Shown here piece after piece: positions 12,031 to 24,639 of a stretch of 64,000 nt of DNA. The translations under genes were made by a program, and so were the position numbers. The stretch comes from Acanthacorydalis orientalis (taxonomy: Eukaryota > Arthropoda > Insecta > Megaloptera > Corydalidae): positions 1 to 64,000 of the forward strand of contig JAWJWD010000021.1 in assembly GCA_034766995.1 (NCBI GenBank). Reading direction: 5' to 3'. Positions within the stretch are counted from its first letter, which is position 1. Each line of letters starts with the position of its first letter. The notes below the pieces were generated by a model. It did no database searches. It was not told where the DNA came from and worked only from the letters and a program-made list of their open reading frames with translations.

Positions 12031-13850
12031 ATACATACACACGTACACGCACAATACAGATGTTTTTGCATTTTTTTGCGGATCCTAAGTGAAGGCCTCG
12101 GACAATTATAATTACGCGATAAAAGTTAACGCCGACGCTCATAAACGTCTAGAAATGGCGAATGATATTCCCGTCTTTGATTGGTTTTAGGGCCTCTGTG
12201 CCCGGCCCTGTACATGTGAGCGAGGAAGCGACGTCGGTTCGAAGGTCCGACGGATGTGCAATATCACATCGCGTCGAAAAAATTTTCGATTTGTAATTTT
12301 TCTATTTCCAAATTTTCTCTCGGGCCTGGTACACCGGGCCTGTGCGAACCGCACACCGGCACTAGTATACAGTCCGTGTAGACGTCTAGAATCATGTGTC
12401 ACCGTCGAAATAAGCGATTTCCAAAGGAAAACGCCCGCCGAGCACGTTAATACCTTATGCGCCTCCACCATCATATCGTTGCGCCTCCACCATCATCTCC
12501 ATAAACAAGCATCGAAAAATGCTCTGATTTGCGAAATTGCAAATTTTGAACTTCGACTTTTCGATGTTTTTCAGCGGATCAGGAGCGGACGGATCCGGCG
12601 CACCTAGTTTCCGCATTTGGAAGCAAATTTAACGGTGGGAAGTGTGCGAAAAATGCGAAAATAGGCGAATTTTCGGACCCGCAAACTCTTTCAGGCGCCA
12701 TTACTCCGGTGTTAGGCGTGCTATCGAGAAACCGAAAGCTATTCGTGCTTCAGACGGACGTCTAGTTTCCATCCGCGTGGAAAAATTGCAGATTTGCGAA
12801 AAAATTTCGCGTTCGAAAATCGTGATCAAAGGTAGGGGTACGTGAATTTGAGAAATTTTTCGAGTTTTTGGCGCATCGCAAGCGGGGCGATCCGTAGATA
12901 TACGTCCTGGTGTTTAAAAGTGAAATCGGAACCTAGAAGGTATTTAAATCGGCCCGCGAAGTGGTCGGGTCACAAATTTTCGGAGCATATTGCTCCGACC
13001 CTGTACCTTAATTGACATACCGACACCGATCCAGTGTTCAAATGGGCGTGTAGTATCGCATCGCACAACAAAAATTGCCGATTTGCGAAATTACCGCATT
13101 TTCAATGACGTCAGAGCGAAATTGCAGGCGCAATTATTCGGAACTATGCATGCTACCAATGAACTGGAACGAGTTCGGATATTCAACGGACATCTAGTAT
13201 CGCTTTGCAGCACAAAAACTATCATTTTGCAAAAAAAATTTGCAAATAATTTTTTCACTTTCTTCGCAATTTTTCATCGCATCAGAAGCGGGTCGGTTTG
13301 TAGATACACGTACTAGTGTTTAAAGTGACACCGGCCTCTAAAATTTATTAGAACCGGCCTGCAAAGTGGGCCAATCTGATAATTCGGGCCCTATTTCTCC
13401 GACCCTGTACGCTAAATTGACAAAGTGACACCGGTTCAGTATTCAAATAGACGTCTAGTATCGCATCGCACAACAAAAATGGTCGATTTACGAAAATTTC
13501 ACATTTCCAATGACGTCAGTGCGAAATTGCAAACGCGATTGTTCCGGCACCGCACGCGATACCGATGTACTGAAACCGATTCAGAGTATGGGTGTCTAGT
13601 ATCGCTTCGCAATGCAAAAACTGTCCATAGATATCCGTTTCGTCTATTAAGTTTATTGCCGATACTTAAATGTGTTAGAAACGGTGTCAGAAGCGATCAG
13701 CGACCGCCTGTAATACAGGCGTGGGCCCGTTTGCCGGCCCTGAACGCGCAGATAGATAACCAACGCCAGTTCGCAGTTCCACTAGGCCCGTACATTCGCT
13801 TTGTACCGCCAGATTCATCGATTTGCAAGACTCAAACAATTTGAAAAAAA
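12030..13850 (+). repeat. Outer left arm, higher-order unit 1
   Basis: Starts with an ATACAGATGTTTTTGCA stretch and GAAGGCCTCGGAC, then blocks recurring in every unit: ACATGTGAGCGAGGAAGCG, GTAGACGTCTAGAATC, CGCCTCCACCAT, GGAAGCAAATTTAACGGTGG, GGGGCGATCCGTAGATA and others. Within the unit a shorter theme (GACGTCTAGTATCGCATCGC plus CAAAAA and a CGATTTGCGAAA-like tail) repeats every 140-370 bp. Small open frames at 12,254-12,607, 12,990-13,316 and 13,425-13,844 are conserved only as DNA repeats, not as proteins. Confidence 0.85.
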
Positions 13851-13854
13851 CATA

Positions 13855-15260
13855 CACCCACACGCATAATACAAATGTTTTTAGCATTTTTTTGGCGGAT
13901 TGGAAGTGAGAAGGCCTCGGACATTTATAATTACGTGATAAAAGTTAACGCCGACGCCCATAAACGTCTAGAAATGACGAATGAAATTCCCGTCTTCGAT
14001 TGGTTTTCGGGCCTCTGTGCCGGCCCTGTACATGTGAGCGATGAAGCGACGTCGGTTCGAAGATCCAACGGACGTCTAATATCGCACCGCATCGAAAAAA
14101 TCACCGATTTACAATTTTACGTTTATTTACAAAATTTCTCGGGCCTGCTGCACCGGGCCTGTGCGGGCCACTCATCGACACTTCCGTACAGTCCGTGTAG
14201 ACGTGTACAATCATGTGACACCGTCGAAACAAGCGATTTCCAAAAGGAAAACACCCGCCGAGCACATTAATACATTATGCGCCTCCACCATCAAATCTAC
14301 GGACAAACATCGAGAAATGCCACGCCTAACTTCTGACTCGCGAAATTGCAAATTTTGCACTTCTACTTTTCGATGTTTTTCAGCGGATCAGGGAGCGGAC
14401 GGATCCGGCGCACTAGGTTCCGCATTTGGAAGCAAATTTAACGGTGGGAAGTGTGCGAAAAATGCGAAAATAGGCGATTTTGCGGACCCGCAAACTCTTT
14501 CAGACGCTATAACTCCGGCGTTACGCGTGCTATCGAGAAACAGAAAACTATTCGTAGTTCAAACGGACGTCTAGTTTGTATCTGCGTCGAAAAAATTGCA
14601 GATTTGCGAAAAAATTTCGCGTTCGAAAATCGTGATCATAGGTAGAATTGACAAGCCGATACCGATTCAGTGTTCAAATGGACGTCTAGTTTCGCATCGC
14701 ACAACAAAAATTGCCGATTTGCGAAAGTACCACATTTTCAGTGACGTCACAGCGAATTTGCAGATGCGATTGCTCGGGAACCACGCATGCTAACGATGAA
14801 CTGGAACGAGTTTGGAGATTCAACGGACGTCTAGTATCGCTTTGCAGCACAAAAACTATCGATTTGCAAAAAAATTTTGCAAAAAATTTTTCGCTTTCTT
14901 AGCAATTTTTTTATCGCATCGGAAGCGGCTCGGTTTGTAGACCCACGTACTAATGTTTAAAAGTGACACCGACCTCTAAAAAGTGTATTTGAATCGGCCT
15001 GCAATGTGAGCCAGTCACAAAATTCGGGCCCTATTTCTCCGACCCTGTACGCTCAATTGACAAAGTGATACCGGTTCAGTATTCAAATAGAGGTCTAGTA
15101 TCACATCGCACAACAAAAATGGTCGATTTACGATAATTTCACATCTCCAGTGACGTCAGTGCGAAATTACAGCGCACGCGTTACCGATTTTCTAAAACCG
15201 ATTCAGAATTTAAATGGATATCTAGTAACGCTTCGCAATGCAAAAACTGTCAATTTAAAA

Positions 15261-15297
<37 letters not shown>

Positions 15298-16200
15298 GAT
15301 GACATTTTGCACTCGTGTATTCATTTATAAACTGTCGCAGTTTAATGAGACTGTGAGGAGAGTGGAGAGCTAGATATAAAATATTTTTGCGACAACACGA
15401 AGCCAACCGTTCCACCATAGTTTCTAAAATGTACCAGGGGTGCCTACACCATCGATCTGAAAATCACGCTGGTCATTAACGATCGATTTAAGTTTTTTCT
15501 TGACATTGCTTTGCCAAATGGACCGTTAAACATTAACTCGACGACTATGAACGGTCTACTAATGTAAAAACAATAAAATATGTTTATTATTTATTTGTGT
15601 ACAATACATAAGATTGATTCATACTGACACATCATTAGACGACAGAGATGGCTGGAGCCAGCCTATGATGTACTAATTGTTTATTGCGATATTTTTGTTG
15701 GAATCGAAAACGTGCCTACTCGTACAATTGCGATTCATCGTTGGAACTCTGCCTAGCGCCTAAAAGTGTCACAAAACTACGATCAAAGCAAACAGCTCTA
15801 ACTGGTTTTCGGGCCGCCGTCCCGGCCCTGTGTGTTGAAGCGCGGGACGCCACTAATCCACTGTAGTGATTGATAGCCGCTATCGTCCTACACAGCCAAA
15901 ATCGTCGTCGCTTTCAAAAAATAATTTTGGCTAAAAAAACAATTTAATAAAAAAATTCTTGTTTTTTTCGCAAATTTTCGGCGCATCGCAAGCGTGATAT
16001 TCCTTAAACATACGTATGTTAAATTTTTGGTTGTTTAAATGTGCTTGAAACGATATTAGAAGCGATCAACGATAACTTGTGCTTCGGGCCGTTGTTCCAG
16101 CCCTGCACGCGCGACCGAATAACCGACACCGGTCCGCAGTTCCACTAGACATATTCATTCGCTCTGTACTGCCAGATTCATCCATTTTCAAGATTCAAAC
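13855..16200 (+). repeat. Outer left arm, higher-order unit 2
   Basis: Second copy of the unit that begins ACACGCATAATACAAATG. It keeps the same order of landmark blocks as unit 1 (about 90% alike at the start), and carries component A (15,300-15,670) with a TA tract at 15,263-15,293. After component A comes a segment (15,670-16,200) with GGAATCGAAAACGTGCC and a second CGGGCCG element that unit 1 lacks. Confidence 0.85.
15300..15670 (+). repeat. Satellite component A, copy 2
   Basis: Reverse complement of 11,640-12,030 and of 57,060-57,420; same strand as 17,870-18,200 and 63,480-63,715. It ends in GGCTGGAGCCAGCC, a near-perfect 14-bp palindrome. Confidence 0.8.
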
Positions 16201-16204
16201 AATT

Positions 16205-18400
16205 TGGAAAAAACATACACACCTACACGTGTAATGCAAATGTTTTTCGCAATTTTTTTGGCGGATTGGAAGTGAGAAGGCCTCGGAAATTTATAATTAC
16301 GTGATAAAAGTTAACACCGATCCCCATAAACGTCTAGAAATGACGAATGAAATTCCCGTCTTCGATTGGTTTTTCGGGCATCTGGGCCGTCCCTGTACAT
16401 ATGAGCGAGGAAGCGACGTCGGTTCGAAGCTCTGACGGATGTCTAATATCGCATCGCGTCGAAAAAGTTTCCGATTTACAATTTTTTCATCTATTTACAA
16501 ATTTTCAATTTCGGGCCTGCTGCACCAGGGCCTGTGCGGGCCGCACACCGACCCTGACATACAGTCCGTGTAGACGTCAAGAATCATATGACACCGTCGA
16601 AACAAGCGATTTCCATAAGGGAAAATCTCGCCGATCACATTAACATTTTATGCAGCCTCCACCATCAAATCTGCAGACAAATGTCGAAAAAATGCCACGC
16701 CCTTGACTTCTGACTTGCAAGAAATTTGCAGAATTTCTGCGCATCGACTTTCGATGTTTTTCAGCGCATCGGGAGCGGACGGGTCCGGCGCACTTTTAGT
16801 TTCCGCGTTTGGAAGCAAATTCAACGGTGGGAAGTGTTGGCGTGCGGCGTCTGATGCTCAGTTGCGGGTTATTTCAGACGCCATTGCTCGATGTTGCGTG
16901 CTATCGAAAACCGCAAACTATTCATAGTTCAGACGGACGTCCAGTTTGCATCTGCGGCGAAAAATAATAGCCGATTTGCGAAAAATGCGAAAAAATGCGA
17001 ATTTTCGGACCCGCGGAACATTTCAGACGCCATTGCTCGATGTTACGCGTGCTATCGAAAAACCGCAAACTATTCATAGTTCAGACGGACGTCAGTTTGC
17101 ATCTGCGGCGAAAAAATAGCCGATTTGCGAAAAATTCGCGTCCGAAAATCGTGATCAAAGGTAGAGGGGTACGTGAATTTGAGGAAAAATTTTTTCGAGT
17201 TTTTCGCGATTCGCAAGCGGGGCGGTCCCGTAGATACGTCCTGGCGTTTAAAAGTGAAATCGGAACGTAGAAGGTATTTGAATCGGCCCTCAGAAGTGGC
17301 CGGGCCACAAATTTTTCCGGACCGTATTGTTCCGGCCCTGTACGCCTAATTGACAAGCTGATGAGCAACGATTCAGGAGTTCAAATGGACGTTCCCTATC
17401 GCATCGCGTAACAAAAGTGTCGATTTGCAGAAATTTCCACATTTTCAAACGACGTCAGAGCAAATTTGCAGGCGCGATTGTTCCGGAACCACACATGCTA
17501 CCAGATGAAATAGAATCGGTTCGGAGTTTCTACGGACTTCTAGTATCGCTTTGCAGTACAAAAACTATCGATTTGCAAAAAATAATTTTTGCAAAATTTT
17601 TCGCGTTTTTGGCGATTTTTTCGCCGCATCGGAAGCGGAAGCCGGTCCACGGCCCATGTACAAGTGATTTTGCCTCAATAGAAATGTTCACTTCATCACA
17701 AATACCGTCTAACGTGCGATTTCGTCGGCCCGGCAGTTCGTTTCACGACCTGCGCGCCGAGCCGGTTCCGTCGATTATCGGACTCGGATATGCTGTTGTA
17801 TTTTTTCAATGACTATCATGTAAACAATAGAAACTGGCTCGTCCCTGTTCGACTGATATACTGGATACATACGATGACAATTTGCAACCGTTTAACCATT
17901 AGTAATAAACTGTGGCAGTTCAATAAGACTGTGAGGAGAAGTGGCGATCTAGATATAAAATATTTTTGCAACAATACCAAACCAACCGTCCACCATCGTT
18001 TCTATAATGCATCGAGGCGCCTACACCATCGGTCTGAAAATCACGCCAGGTCATTCTCGATCGATCTGAGTTTTTTTGACGTTGCTTCGCCAAATGGACC
18101 AGTTAATAATTAATTCAACGACTATGGACGGTCTACTGATGTAAAAATATTAAAATATGTTAAATTATTTATTTGCGTACAATAAATAAGATTTTGATTC
18201 ATGCTATCCGCTCGTCTGCGAATATCTCCAGCGGATTGGTGAACGATAAGTAGACTCTCGTACGGGCGTGGGCCGTTGTGCCGGCCCTGAACGCGGAGAT
18301 GGATGACAGACGCCGGATCGCAATTCCATTACACCCGGTACATTCAAGGCTCTGTACCGCCAGATTTGTCGATTTGTAAGATTCAAACAATTATGAAAAA
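16205..18400 (+). repeat. Outer left arm, higher-order unit 3
   Basis: Third copy, starting near CACGTGTAATGCAAATG. It contains a short internal duplication: the GACCCGCGGAACATTTCAGACGC-type block and the following GTTCAGACGGACGTC block occur at about 16,840-16,960 and again at about 16,990-17,115. Component A lies at 17,870-18,200. The part from about 17,266 to 18,758 has no partner in the right arm. Confidence 0.82.
17870..18200 (+). repeat. Satellite component A, copy 3
   Basis: Same orientation as copy 2. The shared minus-strand peptide seen in other copies (RKNxLYL) is broken here by an extra base around 17,940. It lies inside the segment missing from the right arm. Confidence 0.8.
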
Positions 18401-18404
18401 ACAT

Positions 18405-19856
<1,452 letters not shown>

Positions 19857-20022
19857 TTATATTTTATTGTCTAGAAGTATTTATTATTTAGAACATCATT
19901 ATAGTTTCTTCCATTTCTATTTATACATGTAATGTTTCAGGGAACTCATAATATTGAATGCTTTATATTTTTAACTTTGACTGCAAATGAAATATGCTTT
20001 GGTTGTAACAATATTAATATAT

Positions 20023-20025
<3 letters not shown>

Positions 20026-20072
<47 letters not shown>
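20026..20072. repeat. (TA)n microsatellite
   Basis: Pure TA tract, mirrored at about 52,939-52,981. Another short tract follows at about 20,202-20,221 (mirror about 52,797-52,811). Confidence 0.95.
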
Positions 20073-20074
<2 letters not shown>

Positions 20075-20336
20075 CTTATTGTCATTTTTAAAAATATTTA
20101 TAAATGAAACAAGAGGTATTTGATGGTTCAGTTTGAAATAATTTCAAATAAAAGCGGTGGATCGTCCAAACTAATAAATAATATTAATATACATGTTTGT
20201 GTATATATATATATATATATACATCTTTTTTACAAGCTAAATGCTAACAAAGTAGTATTCCTTATATATTAAATATTTGTATATTAAATCTGCCTGCGTT
20301 TTCATTTATACATTTTAAATTCAAAATCGAGCTAGT

Positions 20337-20351
20337 TACGCCATCTGTTGC
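20337..20351 (-). promoter_or_regulatory. CTCF-like motif
   Basis: Minus strand reads GCAACAGATGGCG, matching the conserved AGATGGCG part of the insulator protein CTCF's motif, with mismatches in the CCAC part. A single weak match in AT-rich DNA may be chance; it is notable only because the mirror copy is at 52,668-52,680. Confidence 0.2.
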
Positions 20352-20713
20352 TATTTATGTAATTTCTAAACTAAATACTTAAAGAAAAAAAATTTATTTA
20401 CCATCTGACTAAGAGAAAGTACTAATTTTTTTTTAGTTTATATTCCAACTTATACGAAAACTAATTTCATACTGACGTTTCAAACACAGGAAAAAATATA
20501 TTTCAGTTTTTCATAGAGATGGCCGTACGCATCTATCTTAGATTTAAGAAAATACTCTATGTATAGTTAATAATAAAGTATATAAAGAATGGACATTATT
20601 ATTTTATTGCTATATTACGAGATTAAAAATCAATACATTGTTAGGAAAAACATTTAATCAATAAAAAATAGAAATTAATGTATTTTAAAGAAAATACTGA
20701 GTACTCACAATTG

Positions 20714-20819
20714 CAGCAGTAGCATACATCGTTCCCTTGGTAATTTGGAACCGAGCTCCTTTTGGTCGTCTTGTATGACAAGCAAGAATACTGGTGGCAG
20801 GATCATACACAGTTTATTT
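20714..20819 (-). other. Exon-like block, left copy
   Basis: Mirror of 52,206-52,311. Minus strand has an open stretch of about 35 codons ending ATAAI followed by GTGAGTACT, which fits a splice donor. The peptide includes RRPKGARFQITKG. No clear AG acceptor with a pyrimidine tract precedes it, so this is only a candidate exon. Family not recognised. Confidence 0.18.
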
Positions 20820-21164
20820 ATTGATTTTTAGTAATGTAATTTTTTATTTGTTTCTGAAAATTAATAATATCAAATTAGAATCATTCGACAGAAAATTATT
20901 ATAAATAAATATTTATACATAAGACTAAGAATATAAAATGATACTGCTGTACCTTAAAAGTTATAAAATATTCACAATTTTTTTAAAAATCCCACTAGCT
21001 TGTATTCCACAATCTAATTCGAAATTTCGTCCACTTTTTTAGAACATTTTCAATTTTTTACTATTAATTTAGCCATGGTAATATTGATTTTAACAAGGAG
21101 GATTTGACTGTTTTGTTGCAGATAATAATGGCCATTTTTAACAATCGACAATCGCAAACGTCAC

Positions 21165-21300
<136 letters not shown>

Positions 21301-21428
21301 AGAGAGAGAGAGGCATTAATTATGAGAGATATAATTTTAAAATTAATATTTGGTGTATTTTTTTTGTACAAATATCCAGTTTTCATTATATTGGACAATG
21401 GATAAATCATGAAAACATAAAATCGTTA

Positions 21429-21599
21429 TTATTTTAAATATATTTTTTCCATTAAATAAATCGGTTTCATTTGATCTAGTTTTGAAAATCTTATGGAAGC
21501 ATTGTAACAGCACCGTGTCAGCATTTTATATAATTCACTCGTAGCTGCGTCACGAATCGACTGGCCTTCACTGACCATTGCACGGCTTGCGCGACTCAT
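21429..21599 (-). CDS. Short conserved-in-both-arms frame, hypothetical (56 codons)
   Basis: Minus-strand ATG at 21,599 to a TAA at 21,429-21,431, beginning MSRASRAMVSEGQSIRD and containing two adjacent Cys (RCCYN). The block is GC-richer than its surroundings. The frame stays open further upstream (about 95 codons in total between stops). The opposite strand is also open over the same DNA and ends at a donor-like ATTGTAAGTAATT at about 21,660, so the direction of any gene is ambiguous. I recognise no family. The identical mirror copy at 51,426-51,596 shows only that the arms are alike, not selection on protein. Confidence 0.2.
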   Translation of the reverse strand: MSRASRAMVSEGQSIRDAATSELYKMLTRCCYNASIRFSKLDQMKPIYLMEKIYLK

Positions 21600-22249
21600 T
21601 TCTGTATCGAACGCCGTCCGTCCAATACACTGTTCAAGAATTTTCCTACAGTCGTATTTAATTGTAAGTAATTGTAGTTTTTCGATTGAAATTTTTAAAT
21701 ATATGTTTAAATCTAACTAAATTAAAAACATTTAACTATTTTTTAACAAATTTTCAAAATAATTTTACATTTTTCAATATTAACAATTTTTAGAGTTATT
21801 GTACATTGTTTATTTTTTTCTTAGAATTTTTACTATCATGGATGAATATTTAAGTATAGAGTAGTTTTGTTTAATTTACATAAAATTAAATTTGATAAAT
21901 TGTTTTTTTCATTATTTTAAAATACATTTTTTTAAAATTTTAATTTGTTATATATGTTCTTCTGATTACTGAAGTCGATTTGAAGATTCGTCGTATAACG
22001 ATATATATATTTCTAACATAACACGTTAGAAGCACTGAAGCAACGTTAAAACATCGTGATCGAGAAAGATCATAAAATTAGTTTTCAGTATTGTAAATGT
22101 AAGTGCCTCGGGGTTTTGTATCGTGATCGCCCGATCACTTTAACTGTAAATTCATAAAAATCTTTTAGTGAATTCTTCAAATTCATTTTAAGATTGTCCG
22201 TGAGTACGAACCAGATGTCTAATAAACGTTAAACTGGGACTGCGTTAAG

Positions 22250-22730
22250 GGTACAGGATATTTTGGTTTCACCTCTAGGTAGTACTTAAGCGATCGCACC
22301 CTTTGCTAACTATAACCGTCTACGTTTTCGCCATCGAGAAGTCTTCAAACCTGGAGGTGCGAGGCAGTCTGTTTGTTTTGTCCTTTTTTTCAGGGTTTTT
22401 GTGTTGTTTTCCCTGACCTTTATTTTATGAGACTTTGTCTCGCTTCTCACTTGTGCTTTAGATTAGACTTTAGAGTAGGGTTTTTATGAGAGATCTCTCG
22501 TTTTTTTTTTATAGCTTAGGTTTTTGACTAGGGTTTCAGGTTTCTTCGAGAACCGCATCCACATTCTTCGATGACATCACGAAAACGTACATTCGGTTGA
22601 GAAGTGCAGAGCGCTGGTCGAGAGTGGCTGGGGTATCCCCGGGCCTGTAATCCTACACGGGTGTTACTCGGATGCTTCGTACTTTGCTTTGCTTGTAGTT
22701 TTAAATTCATTTTTTTAACATTTTGTTACT
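22250..22730. other. GC-richer block with splice-acceptor-like tract
   Basis: Less AT-rich than the neighbours. On the plus strand a classic pyrimidine tract and AG (TTTTGTCCTTTTTTTCAG) lies near 22,376-22,393. On the minus strand a 60-codon open frame runs 22,710 to 22,528, with a basic, Ser/Pro-rich peptide ending ECGCGSRRNLKP. The same frame exists unchanged at 50,315-50,497. Either strand could be part of a transcript; no domain recognised. Confidence 0.25.
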
Positions 22731-23391
22731 GGGGTAGGGTTTATTCTGAAAATGTTTCACCAAACAGCAAACATTGTGGTTGACTCAACATGAACCACAC
22801 TACCACTGAACCACACTATTTGAACCATGGTTCTAGTTATTGATTACACTGCACGTCGTATGTGTAATCAGAGGATACTGTTATAACAATATATTTTGTA
22901 AAATGATAAATGTTTAACATTCTGCATCGGATATTTAACACGAACATAATATTAAAAGTTCGTACGATTCATTAAATCTTAAAATCATTTTATTACACTA
23001 CTCTTTACTTTAAAACGAATTTGGAAGATCGCCAGACCGATGTGGATATTAAATATTATGTAATAATGACATAAAAAAGTAAGAAAAAATATACTCGATT
23101 CATTAATTACAGTGTGGTTAAAAAAATCATAAAGTTTCAGATGCTTTTGATACCAAATGGATCCGGTTTCTCATAAAGATCGTGAATACATAGCACTGAA
23201 ATGTATATCTTTACTACGGATTATGTATGACGGGAAGTTAAAAATGTTAAGGAAAAAAGTTAAAATATAAAATACTATTTTTGAATATACATATATAAAC
23301 TTTTGTAGTAAAAATATTCTGTTCTAGGTACTAAATTATTAGTTTTAGCATCGTATGAAGAGTATGTTAGATCAAATTTCGGATGCTGAAC

Positions 23392-23467
23392 ATGGGGATT
23401 ACTAAATTATGTTGTTTTGGTGCTTGTATAGAACAAGGCAATCTTCTATCCAGTCTTCATTTTAAAA
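23392..23467 (+). other. Exon-like block with ATG and splice donor
   Basis: ATG in a favourable context (AACATGG) opens a frame MGITKLCCFGACIEQGNLL that reaches a good splice donor GTAAGC at 23,468, and otherwise stops at 23,482. The CC-x-G-x-C start and the SSLHF that follows faintly recall the beginning of a THAP zinc finger (where C-x(2-4)-C precedes a SFHxFP-like stretch), but the downstream C-x2-H half is not seen. Mirror copy on the minus strand at 49,558-49,633. Confidence 0.18.
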
Positions 23468-23955
23468 GTAAGCATTTCATTTAAAAATCTAATTAATACA
23501 AAATAAATATGTAGCATAAAATTGAAATATAAATATACTTTTAATAATTATAAAGTAATAATTAAAAAACTTAAGAATATTAACTAATAAATTTTTATGT
23601 TTTATGTATTTTTCTTTGATTTTTTTCTTAAACATTTTGCCTGTTAATAGTTGAATCTATTTGCATAAATTATTTAAGCACCAAATGATTTGATAAGAAA
23701 AAGAACCGTTTAGTTATTTTTCATTAATTAATTATGCATATTTGTTTAACTTTACAATTATTTTTTTTAAATTGTAATTGTTTACTTTCTTTAATATTGT
23801 TTTACCAGTTTTTATTCTTTTTGCATTTAATTAATATTCGATGAATTTTAATTTGAAATAGATTTTCATGATAATCTTAAATTAATTTACTGATTTTGGT
23901 GCTTAATTTGTAATTTTTTATTTTATTCAGTTTCTTTTTCAATATTTGATCATAT

Positions 23956-23958
<3 letters not shown>

Positions 23959-24001
<43 letters not shown>
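23959..24001. repeat. (TA)n microsatellite
   Basis: Pure TA tract mirrored at 49,025-49,066. A short one occurs at 24,363-24,376 (mirror 48,648-48,663). Confidence 0.95.
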
Positions 24002-24002
<1 letters not shown>

Positions 24003-24590
24003 CAAGTCATATATAATTAAATTTTAAATGTTTCGTTTTTGTTTATTTTAAAATTAAAATTGTGATTCCATCATTCTATTCTTCATTATATAAAAATATT
24101 GTAAGTTCTACTTTTAAATGCTCTTTTTATAATAAACTTAAGTTTCCTTTTTATACGTTAGTAATGAAATTTATTAAGGGTGTAAATGATTGAAATCAGT
24201 TTTTCACCAATTCTATCAATTTTTTAAGTTGAAATTATCTTTTCTCTTACTAAACATACCTAATTATTAGATTGAAAATAGTTTTTTAAAATGTTTCATT
24301 CATATCCATTGTTATATTTTGTATCAATATATCAGTCTTTTGCTGTTTATTTGTTTTTGTAATATATATATATATTTAAAGTTAAATTTTCATACAACCA
24401 AATACTTATAAATTTTTGCAGTAAAAACACATCCCATTCATATTTTCTTTTCTTTTTTGGTAATTTTTTTATAGTTGAAAGTGAGTGACTGAAATAGGTT
24501 GTATGCATGAAATATTGCAAATTGTATTTATATATTTTGTTTTAAAGTATTAATGAATGTGTTATATAAAGAATATAAAAATGTTTTCAG

Positions 24591-24626
24591 GTGTCAGAAG
24601 ATGAAGAATTTCTAGAAATTAAATAG
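24591..24626 (+). other. Possible terminal exon end
   Basis: Preceded by ATGTTTTCAG, a usable acceptor. The frame VSEDEEFLEIK then a TAG is short, acidic and exon-like. It does not join in phase with the block at 23,392-23,467, so if real it needs other exons I cannot see. Mirror at 48,399-48,434 (minus). Confidence 0.15.
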
Positions 24627-24639
24627 GACTATAAAGATT

